Positions 43,477 through 52,980 are shown, numbered from the stretch's first letter. The stretch: 64,000 nucleotides of DNA from Flavobacterium sp. 1355 (GCF_017833415.1 NZ_JAFICC010000007.1:62001-126000); one strand, 5' to 3'. Notes: generated by a model not told the origin, from the sequence alone. Program-made: numbers and translations.

Positions 43477-45222
43477 ATGAAATTATTATATTCTTATATA
43501 ATCAAACATAAACTGCTGTTGTTTTTTGCTTTGATTATGGCCACAATAAACATCTGTTTCAGCTTATCAGACTCTATTATTACCGGTAAATTAATGCAGG
43601 ATTGCGGGGTTGGACTTGCGAAGTATAAGGGAAATGAAATTGGTTTTATCAAATCTTTATCTTTCTGGCTAGGACTCTCTCTTGGTGCTGCCATGATTTC
43701 CAGAATTACTAAAAACTTTCAGGATTATTTTACCAATGTAGTGATACAAAGAACGGGGGCACAAATGTATACAGACGGAATCAAAAAATCCCTCGATTTA
43801 CCTTATGCCGAATTTGAGGATCAGCGAAGCGGTGAAACATTAAGCAAACTGACAAAAGTGCGTTCTGATTCTGAGAAACTAATTACGCTTTCGATTTCCT
43901 TGATTTTTCAGACTATTATCGGGTTCGTTTTTGTAATTCTGTATGTTTCGAGAATTGATTATCGTATTTCTATTATATTTTTAATCACCGCTCCTATTAT
44001 TGCTTTGGTTAGTTCCTATTTGGGCAAAAAGATCAAGATTGTTTCTAAAAAAATTGTAAATCAAACCAATGCGCTGGCAGGTTCTACAACAGAAAGTTTA
44101 AGAAATATCGAACTTGTAAAAAGTCTTGGTTTAACCTATCAGGAAGAAAAGCGTTTAAATCTTAATACGTTTAGAATTCTTCATCTTGAACTGGAAAAAA
44201 TCCGTTTTATCAGAAGTTTAAGTTTTATACAAGGAACAACTGTTCACTTTTTAAGAACCTGCGTGGTTTTTACTTTATACTACTTTCTCTTTGGCGGAAA
44301 AATCATTGTAGGTGATTTGTTGACGATGGTATTCTTTACTTTTTTCATTTTTGGACCTTTGCAGGAATTAGGGAATTTTATTATTGCACTTAATGAGACT
44401 AAAGTTTCAATGGAAAACTTCAGAGTTTTATTAAACGCTCCAAAAGAATTTCGCCCTACGACACCCAAACATGTTGGAGCAATTCAGTCATTGCTTTTTT
44501 CGAATGTAAGTTTTCAGCATAAAACAGCAAAATATAAGGCTGTCGAAAATATTAATTTTGAAATCAAACAAGGTCAAACCGTTGCTTTTGTGGGACCGTC
44601 AGGTTCCGGAAAAACAACATTAGTAAAACTTTTAGTTGGGTTGTATACTCCTGCAGAAGGACAGGTTTTTTATAATGATATTGATTCAACCGATATTGAC
44701 TTACTCGATTTAAGAAAACAATTGGGATTTGTAACTCAGGATGCACAGTTGTTCTCAGGAACAATTCGTGAAAATTTATTGTTTGTAAAACCAAATGCAA
44801 CCGACGAAGATTTGTACGATGCCCTGAAAAGAGCCAGTTGTGAAAAACTCTTAATACGTGCTGAAGATGGCTTAAACACCACAATTGGTGAAGGCGGAAT
44901 TAAAGTTTCTGGTGGTGAAAAACAACGTTTATCAATCGCTCGTGCTATTTTAAGAAATCCGAATTTATTGATTTTTGATGAAGCAACTTCTGCTTTGGAT
45001 TCTATTACCGAGGAAGAAATTAATGCTACGATCAGAAATATTTCAGACAAAAACAGAATCACTGTTTTAATCGCTCACAGATTGTCTACTGTTATGCATG
45101 CTGACAGAATTTTTGTTCTGGAACAAGGAAAAATCATTGAGCAGGGAAAACATGAAGATTTGATTGTTGAAAGAGGTTTATATTATGCGATGTGGCGCCA
45201 GCAGATTGGGGAGCGTAAGTAA
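43477..45222 (+). CDS. ABC exporter half-transporter
   Basis: A 581-residue fusion of six-helix membrane domain (about 1-320) and ATPase domain (about 335-581). Walker A is GPSGSGKT (373-380), the Q-loop FVTQDAQLFSG, signature VSGGEKQRLSIARAI, Walker B LLIFDEATSALD and the switch His in LIAHRLST are all intact, so it is active. It works as a homodimer. Export of a lipid, peptide or drug is the family range; the substrate is unknown. It is placed among three lipoprotein paralogs. Confidence 0.9.
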   Translation: MKLLYSYIIKHKLLLFFALIMATINICFSLSDSIITGKLMQDCGVGLAKYKGNEIGFIKSLSFWLGLSLGAAMISRITKNFQDYFTNVVIQRTGAQMYTDGIKKSLDLPYAEFEDQRSGETLSKLTKVRSDSEKLITLSISLIFQTIIGFVFVILYVSRIDYRISIIFLITAPIIALVSSYLGKKIKIVSKKIVNQTNALAGSTTESLRNIELVKSLGLTYQEEKRLNLNTFRILHLELEKIRFIRSLSFIQGTTVHFLRTCVVFTLYYFLFGGKIIVGDLLTMVFFTFFIFGPLQELGNFIIALNETKVSMENFRVLLNAPKEFRPTTPKHVGAIQSLLFSNVSFQHKTAKYKAVENINFEIKQGQTVAFVGPSGSGKTTLVKLLVGLYTPAEGQVFYNDIDSTDIDLLDLRKQLGFVTQDAQLFSGTIRENLLFVKPNATDEDLYDALKRASCEKLLIRAEDGLNTTIGEGGIKVSGGEKQRLSIARAILRNPNLLIFDEATSALDSITEEEINATIRNISDKNRITVLIAHRLSTVMHADRIFVLEQGKIIEQGKHEDLIVERGLYYAMWRQQIGERK

Positions 45223-45234
45223 TTTTATTTAAGG

Positions 45235-45266
45235 TTCTAAGATGCTGAGATTCTAAGGTACTGAGA
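45235..45266 (+). repeat. Tandem 16-base repeat (TTCTAAG type)
   Basis: Two adjacent units, TTCTAAGATGCTGAGA and TTCTAAGGTACTGAGA, differing at two positions. Related, in the other orientation, to the repeat before hutU. Confidence 0.65.
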
Positions 45267-45288
45267 TTTTTACCTTAATTCTGTAAAA

Positions 45289-45327
45289 CAAAGTCCCCTT
45301 TTCATTTCTGAAAGGGGACTTTGTTTT
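45289..45327. terminator. Bidirectional terminator between ABC exporter and lipoprotein paralog 3
   Basis: CAAAGTCCCCTTT/AAAGGGGACTTTG, a perfect 13-bp stem with a T-run, between two convergent genes. Confidence 0.9.
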
Positions 45328-45340
45328 TAAACCTCACTAT

Positions 45341-46093
45341 TTAATAGGTATACTCGAATGTTTCATCTCCACTTACCGATTTGATTAAATAGTTATCACT
45401 ATTGTAAGTGTTTGTATAAGTTGTCGTTCCTTCTATGACATCTCCTGTCTTTTCAGTTATTTTTGTCATATTATTAAACGAGTTTACCTCTTTATCAAAA
45501 ATCTCAGAGTCAAGTAATAATGTATATCCTACTATACTTTTGAAAGGATTATTTTTAGTATCATATTCAACTATCTCAGTTAAATCATCAAATTCTGCTT
45601 TAACTATATTTCCATTAGCATCTAATGTAAGAATGCTTGACGAATCCTGTGTTTCTTCCTCAGTCACAGGTTCAATTAGAGTTGTAACTGTCGAAATTGT
45701 CCCATTTGCATTATAAGTGTAAGTCTTTTTTTTGCTAAGAGAGTTTTCAGAATCAACTTTCAGAGTAGATTGTAATTTATTGTTTTCATATGTAAAAGTT
45801 GTAGTATTTGTGTGTACTTTACCTTCATAAGTTTCTTCATAAACTGCTTTTGTAATTAAGTTACCAGTATAAGTAAATACCACCTCCTCTCCACTATCGT
45901 AAGTTAAGCTAGTTATTTTATTGCCATCATAACTATATGTAACAGTGCTGTTTTCTGAAGGATTGGATGCATATGTATATTTTTCTATTTTAGGCAAAAG
46001 CACGTTTTCTTCTACTGTAGGATCAATTTCTGTACTCGAACATGAAGTCAAAATAAGCGACAAAGCACTTAGAAGGCATAAAAAGTTTTTCAT
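45341..46093 (-). CDS. Lipoprotein with Y-rich repeats, paralog 3
   Basis: A 250-residue lipoprotein (LSLILTSC) with the same repeated unit as at 41371 and 42355: VTYSYDGNKITSLTYDSG, FTYTGNLITKAVYEETY, TFTYENNKLQSTLK, YTYNANGTIS, YTNTYNSDNYLIKSV. It is separated from the other two by the ABC exporter. The 5' signal region is almost the same as paralog 2 (MKxFLCLLSALSLILTSCSS against MKKILCLFGALSLLLTSCSS). Function unknown. Confidence 0.72.
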   Translation of the reverse strand: MKNFLCLLSALSLILTSCSSTEIDPTVEENVLLPKIEKYTYASNPSENSTVTYSYDGNKITSLTYDSGEEVVFTYTGNLITKAVYEETYEGKVHTNTTTFTYENNKLQSTLKVDSENSLSKKKTYTYNANGTISTVTTLIEPVTEEETQDSSSILTLDANGNIVKAEFDDLTEIVEYDTKNNPFKSIVGYTLLLDSEIFDKEVNSFNNMTKITEKTGDVIEGTTTYTNTYNSDNYLIKSVSGDETFEYTY

Positions 46094-46171
46094 TTGATAA
46101 ATTTAATTTATTTAACAATCCTACAAATAAAGGAAAACCAAACTTAAAAACCTATCCTCATTTTACAATTA

Positions 46172-46209
46172 AAAGCCCGAATAATTATTAAATAAATTAT
46201 TCGGGCTTT
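46172..46209 (-). terminator. Intrinsic terminator of alaS
   Basis: AAAGCCCGAATAATT/AATTATTCGGGCTTT, a 15-bp stem with an 8-base loop, 22 bases past the minus-strand stop at 46231. Confidence 0.88.
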
Positions 46210-46230
46210 CGTATTATTATTTTTTAAAAA

Positions 46231-48867
46231 TTACTTCAAAAACTCAATTGCTTTAGATAAAGCTTCTTTAATCCCATCAGCATTTTTACCTTTTCCGGAA
46301 GCGAAGAAAGGCTGCCCTCCTCCATTTCCTTCAATATATTTTCCTAATTCTTTGATTACTGCATTTGCATTTAGACTTTTAGAAGCAACCAATTCTTTAG
46401 CGATATAACAATGAATATTCGGCTGTCCCTCTTCTACAGAAGCTAAAAACACAAACGAATCTGGTTTTGAACTTCCTAATGCCGAAGCTAAATCTTTTGT
46501 AGAAGCCATGCTCAAATCTACTTGTTTGGCAAGGAAATTTACACCGTTTACTTCCTGAAAATCTTTCTCCAGTTCTGATTTTAAAGCCCCTACTTTTTCT
46601 TTTAGCAATTGCTCAATTTGTTTCTTCAATTTAGCATTATCATCCTGCAAAGAAGCAACAGATTTTAAAATATCCTGTGGATTTTTAAGTGTTTCTTTTA
46701 TCTCTGCCAATGTATTTTCCTGGTTTAGATAGAAGTTTTTCACTGCATCGCCCGTGATCGCTTCAATACGACGAATTCCAGCCGCAACAGCACCTTCAGA
46801 AATAATTTTGAAGTGCCAGATATCTGCTGTGTTCTTTACGTGAATACCACCACATAATTCTTTACTTTCTCCAAATTCAATCATACGGACGTTATCACCG
46901 TATTTTTCGCCAAATAAAGCCATTGCACCTTTGTCTAACGCTTCCTGAATCGGAATATTTCTATGTTCAACCAATTGCAATTGCGCTTCAATCTGAGCGT
47001 TTACAGAAGCTTCAACCTGTTTAATCTCTTCATCAGAAACTTTGCTGAAATGTGAGAAGTCAAAACGCAGATAATTTGGATTTACCAATGATCCTTTTTG
47101 CTCCACATGCGTTCCTAAAATACTTCTCAAAGCCAAATGCATTAAGTGGGTAGCGGAGTGATTTTTTGAAGTTGATGTTCTTAAATCTGTATTTACTTTT
47201 GCCACAAAACCTGCTTCTACATTCTCAGGAAGTTGTTTTGCAAAATGCAAAATTAAGTTGTTTTCTTTCTTGGTATCAATGATTTCAATTGTTTCGTTTG
47301 CAGAAACAAGCGTTCCTTTGTCGCCAACCTGTCCTCCTCCTTCCGGATAAAATGGTGTATTGTCTAAAACAATTTGGTATAGAATTCCATCTTTCTTAGA
47401 ATCAACTTTACGAATTCTGGTAATTTTTACTTCGTTTTCTGTTTGATCGTAACCCACAAATGTTTCTACATTCCCGGGGATCAAAACATTCCAGTCTTCT
47501 GTAGAAACTTCAGAAGCTGCACGGGAACGTGTTTTTTGTTTTTGTAATTCAACTTCAAACTCTTCTTCCTTATATGAAAAACCTTTTTCTTTTAGAATAA
47601 GGGCTGTCAAATCTTTCGGGAAACCAAATGTATCGTACAATTCAAAAACCTTAGCGCCGGATACTTCTTTTCCTGAAGTTTCTGCTACCACATTTTCCAG
47701 CAATTGTAATCCCTGGTCTAAAGTTCTTAAGAAAGAAGCTTCTTCTTCACGAATTACATTGGTAACCAATTGTTGTTGTGATTTGATTTCCGGGAAAAAC
47801 TCTCCCATTTGATTTGCCAGAACTTCTACCAATTTATTGATAAATGGTTCTTTTGTATTTAAGAAGGTAAATCCGTAACGAATAGCACGACGCAAAATTC
47901 TACGAATTACATAACCCGCTCCGGTGTTTGATGGCAACTGTCCGTCTGCAATTGCAAAAGCAACCGCACGCACGTGATCTACAACAACACGAATGGCGAT
48001 GTTTGTTTTATTTTGCTCTTCACTGATGTTTTTTACTTCATCAGATGTATATTTTAAACCTGTAATTTGCTCTACTTTTTCGATAAGCGGTGTAAAAACA
48101 TCAGTATCATAATTTGATGTTTTTCCCTGCAAAGCCATACACAAACGCTCAAATCCCATTCCGGTATCTACGTGTTGGGCAGGAAGTTTTTCTAATGATC
48201 CGTCAGCTTTACGGTTGAATTCCATGAATACATTATTCCAGATTTCAACTACCTGAGGGTGATCATTGTTTACTAAACTTTTACCAGAAACTTGTGCTTT
48301 TTCAGATTCCGGACGTAAATCAACGTGAATTTCAGAACAAGGTCCGCATGGTCCCTGATCTCCCATTTCCCAAAAATTATCTTTTTTATTTCCAAGTATA
48401 ATTCGGTCTTCATCGATTAATGTTTTCCAGATATCCCAGGCTTCCTGATCAAAAGGGACGTTATCTTCTTTGCTTCCTTCAAAAACAGAAACATACAGAT
48501 TTTCCTTTGGAATTTTATAGACTTCTGTCAAAAGCTGCCAAGCCCAGTTGATTGCTTCTTTTTTGAAATAATCTCCAAAAGACCAGTTTCCTAACATTTC
48601 AAACATGGTATGATGATAAGTATCAAAACCTACATCTTCAAGATCGTTATGTTTTCCTGAAACACGAAGACATTTTTGCGTATCGGCTATTCTCGGGCTT
48701 TTTGGTGTTCCGTTTCCTAAAAAATATTCTTTAAACTGGGCCATTCCCGAGTTGTTGAACATAAGAGTTGGATCGTCCTTAAGAACGATTGGAGCAGAAG
48801 GAACAATTAAGTGTCCATTGCTTTTAAAAAAGTCTAGAAATTGTTTACGTACGTCTTGTGATTTCAT
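46231..48867 (-). CDS. alaS: Alanyl-tRNA synthetase
   Basis: Charges and proofreads tRNA-Ala. The 878-residue protein has the class II core at the N-terminus ([35 protein letters not shown]), the editing domain with [12 protein letters not shown] and CGGIHVKNT (zinc ligands), and the C-terminal C-Ala domain ending [20 protein letters not shown]. Full length for the family. The gene is monocistronic with a strong terminator. Confidence 0.97.
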   Translation of the reverse strand: MKSQDVRKQFLDFFKSNGHLIVPSAPIVLKDDPTLMFNNSGMAQFKEYFLGNGTPKSPRIADTQKCLRVSGKHNDLEDVGFDTYHHTMFEMLGNWSFGDYFKKEAINWAWQLLTEVYKIPKENLYVSVFEGSKEDNVPFDQEAWDIWKTLIDEDRIILGNKKDNFWEMGDQGPCGPCSEIHVDLRPESEKAQVSGKSLVNNDHPQVVEIWNNVFMEFNRKADGSLEKLPAQHVDTGMGFERLCMALQGKTSNYDTDVFTPLIEKVEQITGLKYTSDEVKNISEEQNKTNIAIRVVVDHVRAVAFAIADGQLPSNTGAGYVIRRILRRAIRYGFTFLNTKEPFINKLVEVLANQMGEFFPEIKSQQQLVTNVIREEEASFLRTLDQGLQLLENVVAETSGKEVSGAKVFELYDTFGFPKDLTALILKEKGFSYKEEEFEVELQKQKTRSRAASEVSTEDWNVLIPGNVETFVGYDQTENEVKITRIRKVDSKKDGILYQIVLDNTPFYPEGGGQVGDKGTLVSANETIEIIDTKKENNLILHFAKQLPENVEAGFVAKVNTDLRTSTSKNHSATHLMHLALRSILGTHVEQKGSLVNPNYLRFDFSHFSKVSDEEIKQVEASVNAQIEAQLQLVEHRNIPIQEALDKGAMALFGEKYGDNVRMIEFGESKELCGGIHVKNTADIWHFKIISEGAVAAGIRRIEAITGDAVKNFYLNQENTLAEIKETLKNPQDILKSVASLQDDNAKLKKQIEQLLKEKVGALKSELEKDFQEVNGVNFLAKQVDLSMASTKDLASALGSSKPDSFVFLASVEEGQPNIHCYIAKELVASKSLNANAVIKELGKYIEGNGGGQPFFASGKGKNADGIKEALSKAIEFLK

Positions 48868-48874
48868 ATTTTAT

Positions 48875-49019
48875 TAATGTTCCAATTTGATAATATGTCA
48901 ATTAGATAATTTGAAAATGTGCCAATTTGATAATTTAAAAATAAAATTCATAGTTTAAAACAATAAACTACCCAATTAATACATTATCTAATTATCTAAC
49001 TGACTCAATTATCTAATTG
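48875..49019. repeat. AT-rich dispersed repeat, inverted cluster between alaS and M23 gene
   Basis: Units TCAATTAGATAATT and TTTGAAAATGTGCCAATTTG followed by ATAATTT on the left, then TTATCTAATTATCTAACTG and CAATTATCTAATTG on the right. CAATTAGATAATT (48899-48911) and AATTATCTAATTG (49007-49019) are perfect inverted 13-mers. Shares its core with 21750-21785. Confidence 0.72.
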
Positions 49020-49040
49020 TTTTATTCTTGAAAAAAAGCC

Positions 49041-49069
49041 TTGAACAACTGAAACATTTATTAAATTTG
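49041..49069 (+). promoter_or_regulatory. Bacteroidota-type promoter for the M23 peptidase gene
   Basis: TTG (49041-49043) and TAAATTTG (49062-49069) with an 18-base spacer, a full match to the TTG / TAnnTTTG consensus, 47 bases before the ATG. Confidence 0.65.
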
Positions 49070-49116
49070 TTCGACTAACTTGTTTTACAAGCTGCAAAAA
49101 TAGGGTATTTTAAAAT

Positions 49117-50094
49117 ATGGCGAAAGTAAAATATTATTACGACTCAGAAAATCTGGCGTATACGAAAATAAAAACCAAAAAAAGGATTAAAATTGGTTAC
49201 GCCATGTTGTTTTTACTGGCTTCAGCTCTGTTTGGCTTTTTAATTTTTGTGCTTTTAATTAATACACCCTATTTTAAAACGCCAAAAGATCGTTTACAAG
49301 CCAGGGAAATTGAGAACCTGAAATTGCAATATGCTATTCTGAACAAAAAAATGGACCAGATCAATGATGTGGCAGAAGCAATAGAAGACAGGGACAATAA
49401 TATTTACAGAGTATATTTTAATAAAACGGAAATTCCGGATTCGATACGTAAATCTGGTTTTAAGGACGTGAAAAGATACAAGGATCTGGAAGGTTATAAT
49501 AATACACAGTTGGTACTGAATACAACAAAACGAATTGATAAACTTTCTAAACAATTGGCTATCCAGTCAAAATCGTTAGATGAAATATTGAAGCTGGCCA
49601 AGTTAAAAGGAAATTTATTATTAGCAATTCCTGCCATTCAGCCAGTGCGAAATGAAAATTTAAAGCGTATTGCGTCAGGTTTTGGATATCGTATTGACCC
49701 TTTCACGAAAGTGCGAAAAATGCATAACGGAATGGATTTTACAGCTAATACGGGATCTCCTGTATACGCTACCGGCGACGGTGTTGTGGCAAGGGCTGAC
49801 AATACAGCGTCAGGTTTTGGAAATCATGTAGTCATCAGGCATGGTTTTGGATATGAGAGTTTGTATGCCCATTTGAGCAAATACAACTGCAGACCCGGAC
49901 AACATGTCAAACGGGGTGATGTTATTGGATATGTTGGCAGCACAGGAAGATCTGAAGGCCCTCATTGTCATTATGAGGTACATAAGGATGGGAAAGTAGT
50001 GAATCCGTTGAATTTTTATTACGGAAATATTTCGGCGGTAGAATATGTGGCTATTGCACAAATGGCTAACCTGGAAAACCAGTCATTAGATTAA
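49117..50094 (+). CDS. M23-family metallopeptidase (membrane-anchored endopeptidase)
   Basis: A peptidoglycan endopeptidase of 325 residues. It has an N-terminal membrane segment (MLFLLASALFGFLIFVLLI), a coiled-coil-like periplasmic stem (about 60-165) and a C-terminal LytM/M23 domain with MHNGMDF (zinc His), DGVVARADNTASGFGNHVV and the HCHYEVH block. All zinc and catalytic His are present, so the enzyme should be active. Such proteins usually take part in division or envelope remodelling; no divisome gene is adjacent. Confidence 0.92.
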   Translation: MAKVKYYYDSENLAYTKIKTKKRIKIGYAMLFLLASALFGFLIFVLLINTPYFKTPKDRLQAREIENLKLQYAILNKKMDQINDVAEAIEDRDNNIYRVYFNKTEIPDSIRKSGFKDVKRYKDLEGYNNTQLVLNTTKRIDKLSKQLAIQSKSLDEILKLAKLKGNLLLAIPAIQPVRNENLKRIASGFGYRIDPFTKVRKMHNGMDFTANTGSPVYATGDGVVARADNTASGFGNHVVIRHGFGYESLYAHLSKYNCRPGQHVKRGDVIGYVGSTGRSEGPHCHYEVHKDGKVVNPLNFYYGNISAVEYVAIAQMANLENQSLD

Positions 50095-50109
50095 TCGTGT
50101 AAAAAGTAG

Positions 50110-50117
50110 TAAGTTTG
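50110..50117 (+). promoter_or_regulatory. -7 promoter element for the MerR gene
   Basis: TAAGTTTG matches TAnnTTTG, 25 bases before the ATG at 50143. Confidence 0.4.
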
Positions 50118-50142
50118 AAATAAATATAGAAAAATAAAAATC

Positions 50143-50475
50143 ATGCATATTGAGCTTTCTAAAGATAAAAGATATTTCAGCATTGGTGAAGTTGCCAAAG
50201 CTTTTAATGTCAATGCATCTTTAATACGTTTTTGGGACAGCGAATTTGACATCCTGAAACCAAAAAAGAATGCGAAAGGCAACAGAATGTTTACTCCCGA
50301 AGATATTACCAATTTGCAATTAATTTATCATTTGGTCAAAGAGCGTGGTTTTACACTTGAAGGAGCAAAAATACATCTAAAAGAAGGACAAAAGAAAACA
50401 TTAGATAAATTCGAAATAATACGTAAATTAGAATCCATAAAAGCAGAATTAAACGAAATCAAAAACGAATTATAA
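50143..50475 (+). CDS. MerR-family transcriptional regulator
   Basis: A short (110-residue) MerR regulator. The winged helix-turn-helix reads FSIGEVAKAFNVNASLIRFW and continues KNAKGNRMFTPEDI; a dimerisation helix follows (about 75-110). There is no C-terminal sensor domain and no Cys, so ligand sensing is not apparent. It lies between the M23 gene and lemA on the same strand. Confidence 0.9.
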   Translation: MHIELSKDKRYFSIGEVAKAFNVNASLIRFWDSEFDILKPKKNAKGNRMFTPEDITNLQLIYHLVKERGFTLEGAKIHLKEGQKKTLDKFEIIRKLESIKAELNEIKNEL

Positions 50476-50518
50476 CAATAATATCAAAAACTAGAAATAA
50501 ACTTAAATTAAAACAAAC

Positions 50519-51109
50519 ATGAAGAAAGGATTAATAATTCTTGGAGTTGTAGCTGTAATTGTTATTGGATTATACAGCTGGGCAAGTGGGATTTATAACA
50601 CTGCAGTAACACTTGACCAAAATGTGAAAGAAAGCTGGGGAAATGTCAACACTGCTTATCAGAGGAGAAATGATCTTATTCCTAATTTAGTTAGTACTGT
50701 AAAAGGATATGCTGCACATGAAAAAAGCACTTTAACAGCTGTAATTGAAGCTCGTGCTAAAGCCACAGGAATAACGATTGACCCAACAAATGTTACTCCA
50801 GAACAATTAGCTGCATTTAATTCAGCACAATCAGGAGTTTCTTCTTCTTTATCTAAATTATTGGTAAGTGTTGAGCAATATCCAAATCTAAAAGCTGACG
50901 CTAGCTTCATGAAATTACAGGATGAATTGGCCAGCACTGAAAATCAAATTTTAACTGCCAGAACTCGTTTTAATGAAGCCGTTAAACCTTACAACAATAA
51001 CATAAATACTTTTCCAAGAAATATACTTGCCGGAATGTATGGACTTAAAGAAAAGCCATATTTTGAAGCTTCTACAGGTGCTGATAAACCGGTTGAAGTA
51101 AAATTCTAA
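50519..51109 (+). CDS. LemA-family protein
   Basis: A 196-residue membrane-anchored protein with an N-terminal hydrophobic segment (GLIILGVVAVIVIGLYSWA) and the LemA helical bundle (VKESWGNVNTAYQRRNDLIP, ISxxY-type end NNNINTFPRNILAGMYG and FEASTGADKPVEVKF). LemA proteins are commonly found with TPM-domain proteins, as here, and are thought to work in an envelope complex of unknown function. Confidence 0.93.
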   Translation: MKKGLIILGVVAVIVIGLYSWASGIYNTAVTLDQNVKESWGNVNTAYQRRNDLIPNLVSTVKGYAAHEKSTLTAVIEARAKATGITIDPTNVTPEQLAAFNSAQSGVSSSLSKLLVSVEQYPNLKADASFMKLQDELASTENQILTARTRFNEAVKPYNNNINTFPRNILAGMYGLKEKPYFEASTGADKPVEVKF

Positions 51110-51137
51110 AAAAGAATTTAATCTAAAATAACAACTA

Positions 51138-51155
51138 TCCCGATAGCTATCGGGA
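51138..51155. repeat. Perfect 18-base palindrome
   Basis: TCCCGATAGCTATCGGGA, fully self-complementary, in the 61-base gap between lemA and the first TPM gene. It has the same end sequence (TCCCGA...TCGGGA) as the 16-base palindrome in the repeat before lysS. Confidence 0.7.
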
Positions 51156-51170
51156 CTAAAATAATTTCAA

Positions 51171-51608
51171 ATGTCAAAAGTAGAAGATTTTTTATCCAAA
51201 GAAGAAGAGCAGGAAATTGTTGAAGCTATTCGTATGGCTGAAGAAAATACTTCTGGCGAAATTAGAGTACATATAGAAAAAACAACTTCTAAAGACCCTT
51301 TTGACAGGGCTTTAGAAGTTTTTCATGAATTAAGGATGGATGAAACCCAACTTCAGAACGGGGTTTTATTTTATTTTGCCATAGAAGATAAAAACTTTGC
51401 AATTTGTGGCGACAAAGGCATAAACGATGTTGTAGCAGATGATTTTTGGGATTGTACCAAAGATAAAATGGTGGAACAATTTAAGGCCGGAAATTTTAAA
51501 CAAGGTATTGTTGATGGTATTTTGAACGCCGGCGAACAATTAAAAAAGAACTTTCCGTGGTCTGAAGGTGATACAAACGAATTAACAAACGAAATTTCAA
51601 AAGGTTAA
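51171..51608 (+). CDS. TPM-domain protein without signal peptide
   Basis: A 145-residue protein formed by one TPM domain (EEQEIVEAIRMAEENTSGEI, IRVHIEKTTSKDPFDRALEV, FAIEDKNFAICGDKGINDVV). No signal peptide or membrane segment, so cytoplasmic or peripherally attached. Its stop codon directly abuts the ATG of the next gene, so the two are translationally coupled, and both belong with lemA. Confidence 0.85.
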   Translation: MSKVEDFLSKEEEQEIVEAIRMAEENTSGEIRVHIEKTTSKDPFDRALEVFHELRMDETQLQNGVLFYFAIEDKNFAICGDKGINDVVADDFWDCTKDKMVEQFKAGNFKQGIVDGILNAGEQLKKNFPWSEGDTNELTNEISKG

Positions 51609-52454
51609 ATGATGAAAAATTCCAAAAATAAAATATCAAATTCCAAAAGAATTTTTCAGTTTACACTTTTGTCTATCGTCTTTTTTATCACAAATAGTAT
51701 TTTTGCTCAGTTTACTATTCCCGAGAAACCAAGTTTTCAGACTTCTGTTTATGATTATGCCAATGTTTTAAGTGCTTCTGAAAAATCACAATTAGAAGAA
51801 AAACTAATTCGTTACTCAGATTCTACCACAACTCAGATTGTAGTTATTACAATTGAAAGTTTAAAAGGGGAAGATGTTAGTCAATTAGCTACAAAATGGG
51901 GACAAACCTGGGGAATTGGAGGAACTAAGCAAGATGATAATGGTGTTATTATCTTATTGGCTAAAGCCGAAAAGAAAATTGCCATTAATCCCGGATATGG
52001 TGTTGAAGATCGATTAACAGCCGGAATTGGCGGTACAATAATTAGGAATATTATCATTCCTGAATTCAAAGCAGGAAGTTTTTACAATGGCCTTGACAAA
52101 GGAACCGATGCCATAATTGATGTTTTTAAAGGAAAATTCAAAGGAGAAAGAAAACAAAATAAAGCTAAAGGAAATAATTTTCCGATATTACCTTTTATCA
52201 TAATTGTTGTAATTGTTTTAATTTTACTATCTCGAAATAAACGAGGCGGTGGAGGAAATTCAGGCAATAATAGCGGTGGTGGTCCAAGCCTGATGGATGT
52301 AATTCTTCTAAGCAGTCTTGGCAGAAGCAGCGGTGGATTTGGCGGTTTCGGCGGAGGATCATCGGGAGGTGGTTTTGGAGGCGGAGGCGGAGGCTTCGGC
52401 GGTGGTTTTGGCGGCGGCGGATTCTCTGGAGGAGGTTCTAGTGGAGGCTGGTAA
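51609..52454 (+). CDS. Secreted TPM-domain protein with Gly-rich tail (YgcG-like)
   Basis: A 281-residue protein: signal peptide to about residue 34, TPM domain about 40-170 (IRYSDSTTTQIVVITIESLK and AKAEKKIAINPGYGVEDRLT), membrane segment (FPILPFIIIVVIVLILLS, about 193-211) and a tail of Gly/Ser/Phe (SSGGFGGFGGGSSGGGFGGG and more). The same layout as YgcG proteins, which face the periplasm. Its ATG immediately follows the stop of the preceding TPM gene. Confidence 0.9.
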   Translation: MMKNSKNKISNSKRIFQFTLLSIVFFITNSIFAQFTIPEKPSFQTSVYDYANVLSASEKSQLEEKLIRYSDSTTTQIVVITIESLKGEDVSQLATKWGQTWGIGGTKQDDNGVIILLAKAEKKIAINPGYGVEDRLTAGIGGTIIRNIIIPEFKAGSFYNGLDKGTDAIIDVFKGKFKGERKQNKAKGNNFPILPFIIIVVIVLILLSRNKRGGGGNSGNNSGGGPSLMDVILLSSLGRSSGGFGGFGGGSSGGGFGGGGGGFGGGFGGGGFSGGGSSGGW

Positions 52455-52524
52455 AACAAGTCGCAGTTTTCAGTGACTGTTCTCACTTTTAAAATTCATA
52501 ATTTATAATTCATAATTAAAATAG

Positions 52525-52938
52525 ATGTTATCACATAAAGCAAAATACGCCCTTAAGGCCTTACTTTATTTAGCTGAACAAGACGAAAATCACATTTCTA
52601 AAACTATAGAAATTGCTGATGGTGCCAATATACCTAAAAAGTTTCTAGAGCAAATTTTATTGGATCTAAAACGTGGCCGTTTTGTGAGCAGTAAGCAGGG
52701 GAAATTTGGTGGATACTATCTGATAAAATCTAAAAATGACATTACTTTGGCCGAAATTCATCGTTTATTTGACGGTGCAATTGCGCTTTTACCTTGTGCT
52801 TCGTTAAACTTTTACGAGCCATGTTCTGATTGCAAAACCGAGTCTGAATGCAGTCTGCGACACGGTTTGATGTTAATCAGAGACAAAACTTTGAATGCCA
52901 TGGAAGGCATTACTATTGCTTCACTGGTAAACAAATAA
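52525..52938 (+). CDS. Rrf2-family transcriptional regulator
   Basis: A 137-residue Rrf2 regulator. The winged helix-turn-helix lies at 1-75 (MLSHKAKYALKALLYLAEQD, IPKKFLEQILLDLKRGRFVS, SKQGKFGGYYL), and the C-terminal region has a Cys-rich loop LPCASLNFYEPCSDCKTESEC. Such a loop binds an iron-sulfur cluster in IscR-type members, while CymR-type members sense cysteine metabolism with a partner. A short inverted element and a Cys-rich leader ORF lie just downstream. In related genomes such regulators often sit with sulfur assimilation genes (from memory). Confidence 0.9.
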   Translation: MLSHKAKYALKALLYLAEQDENHISKTIEIADGANIPKKFLEQILLDLKRGRFVSSKQGKFGGYYLIKSKNDITLAEIHRLFDGAIALLPCASLNFYEPCSDCKTESECSLRHGLMLIRDKTLNAMEGITIASLVNK

Positions 52939-52954
52939 AAAAATATTTTCTTAA

Positions 52955-52975
52955 TCCCTAGTAAATCGATAGAAT
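52955..52975 (+). promoter_or_regulatory. Possible Rrf2 operator
   Basis: CCCTA-GTAAATCGA-TAGAA: an imperfect inverted element (CTA/TAG) immediately upstream of the TATGTTTG -7 box, covering the place where the -33 element should be. Resembles Rrf2-type sites in general spacing only. Confidence 0.35.
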
Positions 52976-52980
52976 TTGTG

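Noticed and set aside
48875-49019. Repeated AT-rich units considered as a CRISPR array
   Set aside because: Units are irregular, partly inverted and without unique spacers of constant length; no cas genes are in the window.
52082-52486. Open frame on the minus strand encoding a Pro-rich protein
   Set aside because: It is the complement of the Gly-rich tail of the TPM-domain gene; GGN codons read backwards give Pro. No start context or family.
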